64,000 nucleotides of DNA. Source: CACIAM-69d sp001698445. GTDB lineage: Bacteria > Cyanobacteriota > Cyanobacteriia > CACIAM-69d. The stretch spans positions 62,001-126,000 of the forward strand of contig NZ_JAZAQF010000012.1 in assembly GCF_043235035.1 (NCBI RefSeq), in the 5' to 3' direction. Under the pieces are notes generated by a model. It saw nothing but the letters and a program-made list of their open reading frames with translations, was not told the origin of the DNA and ran no database searches. Shown here one piece after another: positions 55,318 through 64,000 of this stretch. The position numbers were made by a program, and so were the translations under genes. Position 1 is the first letter of the stretch, and each line of letters starts with the position of its first letter.

Positions 55318-56757
55318 CTAGGAAGACCGCTCCAGGGTCTGAATCAGTACCCGATCAGCATTGAACACATCTAGTTTCAGCGGCATTTGCCCCACCGCAT
55401 GGGTTGAACAACTCAAGCAAGGATCAAAGGCTCGAATCCCCGCTTCAACCCGATTCAAAATTCCCTCTGGAATCGATCCATCGCTACTGCCTTCAACATA
55501 ATGTTGAGCAATTTGTTTGATGGTGCGATTCATCGCCAAGTTATTTTGACCCGTGGCAATGATCAGATTCACCGATTGAATTAAGCCGTTTTCATCCACT
55601 TGGTAATGGTGAAACAACGTGCCCCGAGGTGCTTCGCTCACACCAACACCATTCAGTTCATTAATGCCGGCTTCCGCCCGCACTCGAGGCGACTGCACAT
55701 CAGGATCATTCACTAACTGTTCGATCGCCTCAACACAGGCCAAAATTTCAATCAATCGAGCGTAGTGATAGAAAAACGAAGAAGTGGCCACTCGCCCACC
55801 GGCCCGCTGTCTAAATCGCTCCAGGGCCCGATCGGCTTCTGGCGTGCCAATGAAGTCACAAATATTCAACCGAGCCAGGGGCCCCACGCGATACACACCA
55901 TCGGGATAGCCCAAGGGTTTGTAGTAGGGAAACTTCAGATAAGACCAGGGTTCAACGGCTTCGCCAATGAAGGATTGATAGTCATCTTCCGAAAGGCGAT
56001 CGGCGACAATTTGCCCTTCACTGTCAATGATGCGCAGATGACCGCCGTAATGCTCCCAACGTCCATCATCACCCACCAAGCTCATGAAGAGCGATGGAAA
56101 TTTACCAAACACATCGACTTCCACCGGATGGGCATCAAGCCACGATTCAAATAGTTCGATCGCACTTAAAATCGTGGCTCGTGATTCCGGCAATCGGTCT
56201 TGAATCCAAGCCTTTCCTTCATCGGACAAGGGATAGCGAACCCCGCCAGGAACCGGCCAAGCCGCATGGATTTTGCGCGCTCCCAACAGCTCAATCACCG
56301 TTTGGCCAAACTGCCGCAACCGAATCCCCGCCCGCGCTAAGTCCGGATTCGCTGCCATTAATCCAAAAACATTGCGTTGGCCTGGGTCACTGTCCCAACC
56401 CAACAGAAAATCTGGACTGCTGAGATGGAAAAAGCTGAGGGCATGGGATTGCAAAATTTGCCCCAGGTTCATCATCCGCCGCAACTTTTCACCCGCGATC
56501 GGGACACGTACGGCCAAAATTTTGTCGCCGGTCTTTGCAGAGGCCAACAAGTGGCTCACGGGGCAAATGCCACAGATGCGGGAGGTAATTCCCGCCATTT
56601 CCCACATGGGTCGTCCTTCACAGAATTTTTCAAATCCGCGAAATTCAACCACATGAAAGTGGGCATCTTCAACTTTTCCCGCATCATCCAAAAACAGGGA
56701 GATTTTGGCATGACCTTCAATGCGGGTGACCGGATCAATAACCAGTTTAGAACTCAT
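55318..56757 (-). CDS. hoxH: NiFe-hydrogenase large subunit HoxH
   Basis: 479 residues. The four nickel cysteines are in RICGICPVSH (Cys62, Cys65) and DPCLSCSTH (Cys447, Cys450). A 26-residue tail after His453 (AVGQMPLKLDVFNADRVLIQ and so on) is the maturation peptide removed by HoxW. With HoxY it forms the hydrogenase module of the bidirectional group 3d enzyme, which exchanges electrons with NAD(P)H or ferredoxin through HoxEFU. The gap to the upstream FPD-repeat gene is 107 bp. Confidence 0.97.
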   Translation of the reverse strand: MSSKLVIDPVTRIEGHAKISLFLDDAGKVEDAHFHVVEFRGFEKFCEGRPMWEMAGITSRICGICPVSHLLASAKTGDKILAVRVPIAGEKLRRMMNLGQILQSHALSFFHLSSPDFLLGWDSDPGQRNVFGLMAANPDLARAGIRLRQFGQTVIELLGARKIHAAWPVPGGVRYPLSDEGKAWIQDRLPESRATILSAIELFESWLDAHPVEVDVFGKFPSLFMSLVGDDGRWEHYGGHLRIIDSEGQIVADRLSEDDYQSFIGEAVEPWSYLKFPYYKPLGYPDGVYRVGPLARLNICDFIGTPEADRALERFRQRAGGRVATSSFFYHYARLIEILACVEAIEQLVNDPDVQSPRVRAEAGINELNGVGVSEAPRGTLFHHYQVDENGLIQSVNLIIATGQNNLAMNRTIKQIAQHYVEGSSDGSIPEGILNRVEAGIRAFDPCLSCSTHAVGQMPLKLDVFNADRVLIQTLERSS

Positions 56758-56864
56758 AATGCTCGCATGATTTCAGAGGATTACCGCAGTCCAATTTGCC
56801 CATTTTCCATGGCTAATTTCTGTCAACGCTAGCCCTACTTCACTGGGGTTCACTGGGGTTGCGC

Positions 56865-57227
56865 TTAAGTTAAGCCAGGAAAGCTGGTGACAAACTGAAT
56901 TTTGAGGTCAGGAAATGCCGTCACAAATTTGATTTTGAAGTCGGGGAAAGCATTGACAAATTGCCATTCACCACACCGATCGGGAAATGCGTTGACAATT
57001 TGCACTTTCAAATCGGGGAATGCTTCAACAACCTGCACCGTAAAATCAGGAAAGGATTCAACAATTTGCACCTTGCCAAATAGGGGGCGCTCTTTGTATT
57101 GACAGGTGCTGGGGGAATTTGCCCTAGCCCCTAAGCTCCAGAGGGATAAGATCAGCCCGATCGCCCCGATCAAGAGTCCCCTCGACAGCCAAAGTCGCCA
57201 TGGTTGCCGCCGTCGATCACCTGCCAT
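56865..57227 (-). CDS. Exported FPD-repeat protein inside the hox operon
   Basis: 120 residues. A positively charged start and hydrophobic segment (LLIGAIGLILSLWSLG) ends in ARA-N, a good signal peptidase I site near residue 36. From residue 51 to 118 six units of 11-13 residues follow: V-Q-(I/V/F)-V-x-(S/A)-F-P-D-(F/L)-x, with FPD at 59, 70, 81, 94 and 105 and FPG at 116. Two cysteines (42 and 85) could pair. Repeats predict a small beta solenoid in the periplasm or lumen. AGGGGG lies 6 bp before the ATG, and the gene starts 15 bp after hoxY, so it is expressed with the hydrogenase. I know no function. Confidence 0.82.
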   Translation of the reverse strand: MAGDRRRQPWRLWLSRGLLIGAIGLILSLWSLGARANSPSTCQYKERPLFGKVQIVESFPDFTVQVVEAFPDLKVQIVNAFPDRCGEWQFVNAFPDFKIKFVTAFPDLKIQFVTSFPGLT

Positions 57228-57242
57228 TGCTGCCCCCTGTTC

Positions 57243-57836
57243 CTAACCGAATTTCAGCTGGGCTGCTTGGGCTTCGCCGGTAAAAAGTGACTCCAGGGCG
57301 CTTTGAATTTGAGCAGCCGAGGGCGGACAACCGGGCAAAAACACATCCACAGGAACCACTTGGTGAACGGGCAAGGCCTGTTTAATCAAGGGCGGCACAA
57401 TGCCCGGCTCTCGAGGATATTGCGGCGATAAATCCGCCAATTCCAGATAGCAACGATCGAGAATTTCTTCAACGGTGGCGCTCGGATTACGCATGGCTGT
57501 TACATTGCCATTCACCGCACAATCGCCAAAGGAAATTAACAACTTGCTGCGCGATCGCACCTTTTGGATAAATTCCAAGTTTTCTTCATTGGCAACGGCT
57601 CCTTCTGCCAGGCAAATATCCACCTGATCGGGAAAAATCTTGGCATCACTCCCCACGGGGCTAAACACTACCTCCGCATATTTCGCCAGCTCAAACAGCC
57701 ATTCATCTAAGTCCAAAAAGGACATGTGGCAACCGGAACAGCCCCCTAACCAAACGGTTGCAAAGCGCAATTTGGGGCGATCGGCTCCTTCCGTGGCCAC
57801 CGCAGCCCCTTGAGCGGGATTGGTTAGCGTGTCCAT
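57243..57836 (-). CDS. hoxY: NiFe-hydrogenase small subunit HoxY
   Basis: 197 residues with the proximal [4Fe-4S] ligands in WLGGCSGCHMSFLD (Cys33, Cys36), SFGDCAVNGNV and FLPGCPPSAAQIQ. There is no Tat signal, as expected for the cytoplasmic bidirectional enzyme. Its start overlaps the end of hoxU by 13 bp, so translation is coupled. The FPD-repeat gene follows after 15 bp. Confidence 0.97.
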   Translation of the reverse strand: MDTLTNPAQGAAVATEGADRPKLRFATVWLGGCSGCHMSFLDLDEWLFELAKYAEVVFSPVGSDAKIFPDQVDICLAEGAVANEENLEFIQKVRSRSKLLISFGDCAVNGNVTAMRNPSATVEEILDRCYLELADLSPQYPREPGIVPPLIKQALPVHQVVPVDVFLPGCPPSAAQIQSALESLFTGEAQAAQLKFG

Positions 57837-58540
57837 TGGTGTTCCTCCCTGGCGGATTGCAAAAATTGCAGGCGATCGCGATCGCGCGTCATTTCCGCAA
57901 CCGTTGATCCTTTCTTAAACAAAGCACCCGTGGGGCAAGCATCCACGCATTTGCCACAGGATGTGCAAGCCTCCACATCACCCCAGGGCTGATCCAAACC
58001 GGCAATTAATTTGACCCGTTCGCCCCGGAACGCAATATCCCAAACCCTGGCTCCTTCAATTTCGTCGCAAACTCGAATGCAGCGGGTGCAGTAGATGCAA
58101 CGGTTGCGATCGAGTCCGAATTTTTCATGGGAAACATCCACATCCCGCTTGGGAAATTGGTAGGCAAAATGGCTATGATCCATTCCCACCGTGGTGGCCA
58201 TATCCTGCAATTCACAGTGATTATTGGCCACACAAACGGAACAAACGTGGTTGCCTTCTGCAAAGAGCAATTCCACCAAGGTTCGGCGGTAGGACTGCAA
58301 CGTGGGCGTGTTAGTTTGCACCGCCATGCCCTCGGCCACTTGGGTCACACAGGCGGGCAATAGTTTGTTAATTCCCGCCACTTCCACCACACAAAGACGA
58401 CAGCCTCCCACATCCGAAACCCCTTCCAAATGGCACAGGGTGGGAATGGCAATGCCGGCCGATCGCGCCGCCTGCAAAATACTGGCTTTTGCTTCAGCGG
58501 CGATCGCCACCCCATCAATTGTCAGCGTTACGACAGCCAT
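57824..58540 (-). CDS. hoxU: Hox diaphorase subunit HoxU
   Basis: 238 residues. N-terminal [2Fe-2S] ferredoxin-type domain (CHLEGVSDVGGCRLCVVEVAG), then the HxxxC iron-sulfur region CSVCVANNHCELQ, and two [4Fe-4S] sites CIYCTRCIRVC and CTSCGKCVDACP. It is the electron-wiring subunit between HoxF/HoxE and HoxY/HoxH, related to the N-terminus of complex I NuoG. The gap to hoxF contains a 13-bp alternating repeat. Confidence 0.97.
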   Translation of the reverse strand: MAVVTLTIDGVAIAAEAKASILQAARSAGIAIPTLCHLEGVSDVGGCRLCVVEVAGINKLLPACVTQVAEGMAVQTNTPTLQSYRRTLVELLFAEGNHVCSVCVANNHCELQDMATTVGMDHSHFAYQFPKRDVDVSHEKFGLDRNRCIYCTRCIRVCDEIEGARVWDIAFRGERVKLIAGLDQPWGDVEACTSCGKCVDACPTGALFKKGSTVAEMTRDRDRLQFLQSAREEHQWTR

Positions 58541-58611
58541 ACGTTAAATCCCTTCAGTCCCGTGAAATTGCTTGCTTCAATCAGCAAAAGAAGATCAGCA
58601 AAAGATCAGTA

Positions 58612-58676
58612 ATTAGGTTCAACCATTGGGTTCAATCATTAGGTTCAACCATTGGGTTTAATGATTAGGTTCAACC
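58612..58676. repeat. Alternating 13-bp repeats (A-B-A-B'-A) between hoxF and hoxU
   Basis: ATTAGGTTCAACC (A) at 58612-58624, 58638-58650 and 58664-58676 alternates with ATTGGGTTCAATC (58625-58637) and ATTGGGTTTAATG (58651-58663). The three A copies are identical. The array fills most of the 149-bp gap inside the operon. Confidence 0.9.
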
Positions 58677-58689
58677 TGATGCATTTCCC

Positions 58690-60321
<1,632 letters not shown>

Positions 60322-60478
60322 GGATTCGGACTCCTCAGGCAGCTTGGTCAGCAGATTGGGGGCAAATGGGGCGGCAAACGGGGCGGCAAATTAACGGGTA
60401 ATGCACGTCACTTTGGGCGGGTAATTCATGTCGAGTCATGGGCAGGCCGCAAGCAATCACGAATCGCAACCCCACGGT

Positions 60479-61111
60479 TCATGCATCACCACGCCACTGA
60501 TCAATGCGGGCGATCGCCTGTTCTGTGGTCACCTGCGCCGCCACTTGCCCGTCAAACACCACCGCTGGCGCAATGCCGCAGGCTCCAATGCAACGGGCCG
60601 TCACCAGCGAAACTTTGCCGTCGCTGGTGGTGGCTCCCGACTGAATACCGGTGTGTTTTTCCAAAGCATTCAGCACATCGCCGCTCCCCTTGACATAGCA
60701 AGCGGTTCCCAAACAAACCACGCAGGTATGTTCACCGCTGGGCTTGAGGGAAAAGAGGTGATAAAACGTGGCGACACCCAACACATGGCTCGCAGGTAAT
60801 TGGAGCGATCGAGCCACATGCAACAGCGTTTTTTCCTCTAAATAACCAAAAATTTCTTGGGCCCGATGCAGAACTTCAATCAAGGCATCTTGGCGATATT
60901 GTTGGCGTTTTATCACCAAATCCAACGCCTTGAACCGTTTATCAACCGCCGAGGAATCAGTTGCCTTTGCAGTTTTAGAACCCTTCGATCCAGAAGCCTT
61001 TGATCCAGCCGACCCAGCCGATCCAGATTGACTCATTGGGGCATTCGCAGAGACAGCACCAGAGGGTTGACTGACCGGCTGATCTTGATCAGGCTTAGTT
61101 GCAATAGCCAT
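60479..61111 (-). CDS. hoxE: Hox diaphorase subunit HoxE with extended N-terminus
   Basis: 210 residues from ATG 61111 (an ATG at 61129 adds six). The NuoE-like thioredoxin fold has [2Fe-2S] ligands in VVCLGTACYVKGSG and ARCIGACGIAP. The folded domain begins near residue 55; before it lies a Ser/Gly/Ala/Lys-rich low-complexity stretch (SGSAGSAGSKASGSKGSKT), unusual against typical HoxE of about 160-175 residues. HoxE is the third diaphorase subunit, possibly at the membrane or ferredoxin interface. First gene of the cluster. Confidence 0.95.
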   Translation of the reverse strand: MAIATKPDQDQPVSQPSGAVSANAPMSQSGSAGSAGSKASGSKGSKTAKATDSSAVDKRFKALDLVIKRQQYRQDALIEVLHRAQEIFGYLEEKTLLHVARSLQLPASHVLGVATFYHLFSLKPSGEHTCVVCLGTACYVKGSGDVLNALEKHTGIQSGATTSDGKVSLVTARCIGACGIAPAVVFDGQVAAQVTTEQAIARIDQWRGDA

Positions 61112-62002
61112 AGTTCCACTCACTTTCATGACTCTCAACCAATGTTGTGCCGTTGTGCCAAGGCAGCACAAAGCAACCCCTTACAACGCTGCCATGGCAA
61201 CAACCTTGCAGCGATCAAGCGGGTGATTGGTTATCTCAAATGTTCAAAAAACTGGATCAGGCGAGCTTCCTTTGGCAAAGACTGAACCTCAGAAGCGTTG
61301 AGCTGATTCGGATCGATTCAGGACAGCCAATTCAAAGGAATAAATTCAGGGCAGCCAATTCAAAACAGCCAACTTCATTGGGCGCGGTTGAATTTGATTA
61401 GGCTAGCTTGATGCGGCTAATGGGTTGGTCAAGGCAAAGGAAAGCAATCAGGTCGTGAGCTGGTAGCGCTAGATTCGTCGCAGAACCCACGAAAGGGTTA
61501 GCCAAAAGCACCAATCCTTCGGGAAATTCATGCCAAAAGAGAAGGGAAAATAATGACACGATCACCATTCCGTGATCTCCATCCGCGATCGCCCGTGGGG
61601 GTCGAGCATGGGTGGCCACAGCAGGGGCAAGATCGAATCACAAATCTAGCCTAGCGTCAGTTCCTAGATGAATTGAGGGAGCGATCGGTTTTCTTAAGGA
61701 ATGCAGAGCAAAATAGTGCGATTTTTGTAAAGTTTGTAAATACTTGCTTGGGTGGTGAAAGTCTAAACAAATTTTCTTGGGTTGTTTAGCGGCCGATTTT
61801 TCCCAAATCAGCAAAAATTTCCGATGAAAAGTGTCGATTGCTGCATTTTTGAAGAAGCCATTAAAACAACAAAAAGCGATCAAAAATTACTTAATTTCTT
61901 GCATCGATCGATTCTTAATCGGTTTCTTCCCATTTTGATTGTGGCTTCGTGGGGCAACCAGCACACCCTCCGGCTAATTACCGGCTAATTGAGAAATCAT
62001 CC

Positions 62003-62251
62003 ATGAAACTGAGCAACCAGCCGATTGGACTCGATCGAGATCTGAAGTTTAACCCAAGTTTAAATCATGGTTTCTTAACCTATCTTGACGAAATATCTGA
62101 ACGGAATTCGCCAGAGAATTCGCCAGCAAGTCACATCATTCCCATCAAGGCGAATGGAAACCTCACTCAACCAAAATATTCTAGTTTAATGGAGCTTTTG
62201 ATCTCAGTTCAGCCACCTCATGCAGTTACCCAATTTGGTCGATCGATTTAG
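62003..62251 (+). CDS. Possible small protein, weak evidence
   Basis: An 82-codon open frame starting MKLSNQPIGLDRDLKFNPSL and ending HAVTQFGRSI. The composition looks protein-like, but no family is recognised and no ribosome site is clear before the ATG. It could equally be non-coding. The 12-bp array lies 33 bp downstream. Confidence 0.25.
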   Translation: MKLSNQPIGLDRDLKFNPSLNHGFLTYLDEISERNSPENSPASHIIPIKANGNLTQPKYSSLMELLISVQPPHAVTQFGRSI

Positions 62252-62283
62252 CTACAGGATTGGGCTATTGGTGAAATTGCTTT

Positions 62284-62343
62284 GGAAGTTTGATAGGAAG
62301 TTTGATAGGAAGTTTGATAGGAAGTTTGATAGGAAATTTAATA
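62284..62343. repeat. 12-bp tandem array, five copies
   Basis: GGAAGTTTGATA occurs four times exactly (62284-62331), then GGAAATTTAATA (62332-62343). There are no spacers, so it is a simple tandem repeat. Confidence 0.92.
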
Positions 62344-62418
62344 ACAAGAGGCAGGCATGGGCAACCTAGTTGACACACCTGCCATCCACAGGTCACTGAA
62401 AATCGCGCAGCTAAAGAC

Positions 62419-62628
62419 TTAACCCGAGTGGCTGCAAACATCCGCTAGGAGAAAACCCATCTCACACTCATAGCAAGCGGGTTGGTTGTCGGCGGCAGGC
62501 CGCACCGCATGGGCACAGGAGAGATGACCATTCTGCCAACGCGGGTTACCCGTGCGATCGGCCCACAGGCAACCTTGGCAAACATCTTTAGGGGTCAACA
62601 AGCCACTGTTCAGGAGCATGACCAACAT
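62419..62628 (-). CDS. Cys-rich mini-protein, probable metal-binding
   Basis: 69 residues with six cysteines: Cys17-x2-Cys20 (DVCQGCLWAD), Cys38 (HLSCAHA), Cys52-x2-Cys55 (ACYECEMGF) and Cys65. The CxxC...C...CxxC layout suggests a zinc ribbon or small Fe-S site. The sequence LLTPKDVCQGCLWADR resembles conserved cyanobacterial hypothetical proteins, from memory. The start may be the later ATG at residue 4. It ends a gap of its own, 78 bp after the end of the RND gene. Function unknown. Confidence 0.6.
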   Translation of the reverse strand: MLVMLLNSGLLTPKDVCQGCLWADRTGNPRWQNGHLSCAHAVRPAADNQPACYECEMGFLLADVCSHSG

Positions 62629-62706
62629 CAGGACACCCCCAGACTTAGATTCGCCGGTTCTGCTCTGATTGTATGCCGTTCTTAGGGGGCGTTCCTGTGG
62701 CGAAGA

Positions 62707-64000
62707 TTACGACTCCAGAACTTTGCGAACGGTCGATCGACGGCGGCGACGCGGCTCAATCCCCACCAATTGCTTGAACCAATGCTGGATGTTGTCCACA
62801 TAGGTAAACAGCACAGGCACCACCAGCAGTGTCAGCAGGGTTGAAGTGGTGAATCCGCCAATCACGGCCACGGCCATGGGGCTGCGCTCTTCGGCTCCGG
62901 CTCCCAAACCCAAGGCCAGGGGAAGCAGCCCCACCACCGTTGACACGGAGGTCATCAAAATGGGGCGCAGGCGGGCCACGCCGGATTCAATGACGGCTTT
63001 CGATTGGGGGAGTCCGTGGCGTTCTGCTTCGAGGGCAAAGTCCACCAGCAGAATCGCGTTCTTGGTGACCAGCCCCATCAGTAGCACAATCCCGATCAGG
63101 GCGAAGAGGCCCAGTTCCTTTTGCATCACCAACAGGCCCAGGAAAGTGCCTCCCGTGGCCAACGGCAGGGCCGCCAGAATTCCGATCGGGTAAAGGAAAC
63201 TGTTATAGAGCAGCACCAACACCCCGTAGATCGAGAGCACCCCCAACCCCAACGCAGACAAAAACCGGCTGAAAATATCGCGCATGATTTTGGCATCGCC
63301 GGCCGGTTCTTCTTCAATGCCGGGAGGCAAGGGGTTCATGGCCGGCAGGGCGCGAATTTGTTCCAGGGCCGTGCCCAGGGAGATGCCTTGCAGGTTGGCA
63401 TCTAGGGTGACTTGGCGCGATCGGTTGTAGCGATTAATTTGAGCGGGCCCGCTGATGAGCTGAATATCCGCCACGCTGGTGAGGGGAATCATGGCTCCGT
63501 TGCGACCGGGAACCCGCAGATTTTCGAGGGTTTCGATGTTACTGCGGAATTGAGGGGCAATTTTTACCCAAATTGGGATTTGCCGATCGCTCAGGTTGAA
63601 CTTAGCCAAGCTCGATTCGTTATCCCCGATCGTGGCCAGGGTGGCGGTGCGGGAAATGGCCTGAACCGAAACGCCCAAGTCCGTTGCCCGTTGCACATCG
63701 GGAATGATGGCCACTTCTGGCTTCACCAGGCTGGCGCTGGAGGTGACTTCCACCAAACCGGACAGGCCGCGCATTTGTCGCTCCAAGTCAGCGGCGGTTT
63801 TGGTCAGCAGTTCCGGGTTTTCGCTCTTGAGCACAATCCGCAGATCTTTGCTGGTGCCCCCTCGGCTTTGCAAGCTTTGGAAGGTGACCCGGGCCCCGGC
63901 GATCGACTTGAACTGTTCCCGCATCTGTTGCTCAAACTGCCGCTGGGTAACGCTGCGTTGGTCTTCGGGTTTCAGGTTCACATACCCCGTGGCCAGGTTG
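62707..64000 (-). CDS. RND efflux transporter permease (AcrB/HAE1 type), N-terminal part outside window
   Basis: The frame is open to the right window edge, so only about the last 430 residues are visible. Seen: periplasmic porter part (VNLKPEDQRS; VTSSASLVKPEVAIIPD; GRNGAMIPLTSVADIQ) and the second membrane half (LPLATGGTFLGLLVMQKELGLFALIGIVLLMGLVTKNAILLVDFA in two motifs; RLRPILMTSVSTVVGLLPLALG). The C-terminus is basic (EPRRRRRSTVRKVLES). Such pumps use the proton gradient to expel hydrophobic compounds. Adaptor and outer-membrane partners would lie beyond the edge. Confidence 0.95.
   Translation of the reverse strand, partial: NLATGYVNLKPEDQRSVTQRQFEQQMREQFKSIAGARVTFQSLQSRGGTSKDLRIVLKSENPELLTKTAADLERQMRGLSGLVEVTSSASLVKPEVAIIPDVQRATDLGVSVQAISRTATLATIGDNESSLAKFNLSDRQIPIWVKIAPQFRSNIETLENLRVPGRNGAMIPLTSVADIQLISGPAQINRYNRSRQVTLDANLQGISLGTALEQIRALPAMNPLPPGIEEEPAGDAKIMRDIFSRFLSALGLGVLSIYGVLVLLYNSFLYPIGILAALPLATGGTFLGLLVMQKELGLFALIGIVLLMGLVTKNAILLVDFALEAERHGLPQSKAVIESGVARLRPILMTSVSTVVGLLPLALGLGAGAEERSPMAVAVIGGFTTSTLLTLLVVPVLFTYVDNIQHWFKQLVGIEPRRRRRSTVRKVLES

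Larger units (their letters stand above)
61112..62418. other. Long gap upstream of hoxE
   Basis: About 1.3 kb with no clear gene. It should contain the hox promoter next to 61111. Notable sequence: a GCCAATTCAAA repetition (about 61325-61375), an AT-rich stretch around 61700-61900, a weak open frame at 62003-62251 and a 12-bp tandem array at 62284-62343. No RNA gene is recognised. Confidence 0.5.

Noticed and set aside
61398..61619. 73-codon frame on the minus strand upstream of hoxE
   Set aside because: No family, no ribosome site; the composition does not look protein-like enough to call.
62284..62343. Possible CRISPR array or origin iterons
   Set aside because: Simple head-to-tail 12-bp repeats without spacers; no dnaA boxes or replication genes nearby.

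Overview
The window comes from a cyanobacterium. It carries phycobilisome core genes (apcA, apcB, apcC and apcE with three linker repeats), a cyanobacterial-order F0F1 ATP synthase operon with separate b and b' subunits, a ferrochelatase with a C-terminal chlorophyll-binding-like segment, Ycf46 and Ycf35, a bidirectional Hox hydrogenase, and very frequent GCGATCGC/CGATCG palindromes (HIP1-type). The DNA looks moderately GC-rich. No heterocyst, nif-cluster or mobile-element genes are visible, so I do not assign a genus. No rRNA, tRNA, CRISPR array or transposase was recognised.

Layout. 1-9 kb: the end of a Maf-like pyrophosphatase, a small histidine kinase, recJ, a flavin-reductase-like protein, and a ribbon-helix-helix/ycf46/ycf35 group. 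9-13.6 kb: a membrane protein, the system II cytochrome c assembly genes ccdA and ccs1, a pentapeptide-repeat protein and a SIMPL protein. 13.7-19.1 kb: a 1215-residue hybrid sensor kinase and ftsW on the minus strand. 19.4-27.7 kb (minus): apcA-apcB-apcC and the atp operon atp1-atpB-atpE-atpF2-atpF-atpH-atpA-atpG, followed by a plant-type ferredoxin. 27.8-34.7 kb: a methyltransferase, apcE, and a Calx-beta/RTX protein. 34.7-50.8 kb: a GT61 glycosyltransferase, ppk1, an EVE protein, a mannose-1-phosphate guanylyltransferase, a Ser/Thr kinase, a secreted repeat protein, a tiny acidic Trp-repeat protein, a YdcF-like protein, a MenG/UbiE-like methyltransferase and hemH. 49.7-61.1 kb (minus): hoxE-hoxF-hoxU-hoxY-(FPD-repeat protein)-hoxH-hoxW-nifJ-DHOD-like. 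The right edge holds a Cys-rich mini-protein and the C-terminal part of an RND transporter.

How the genes work together. ApcA/B/C/E build the phycobilisome core, probably with three cylinders. The atp operon supplies the F0 sector plus delta, alpha and gamma; beta and epsilon are elsewhere, as is usual in cyanobacteria. The 49.7-61.1 kb block is a fermentative/redox module: pyruvate:ferredoxin oxidoreductase reduces ferredoxin, and the Hox diaphorase-hydrogenase exchanges electrons with hydrogen.

The most novel item is a small secreted protein between hoxY and hoxH, made of six 11-13 residue units centred on F-P-D. The second is an acidic mini-protein with two Trp/LG(W/Y) repeats and its own terminator. 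Many intergenic gaps contain short direct tandem repeats (units of 9-47 bp), each gap with its own unit, which is a striking genome-level habit.
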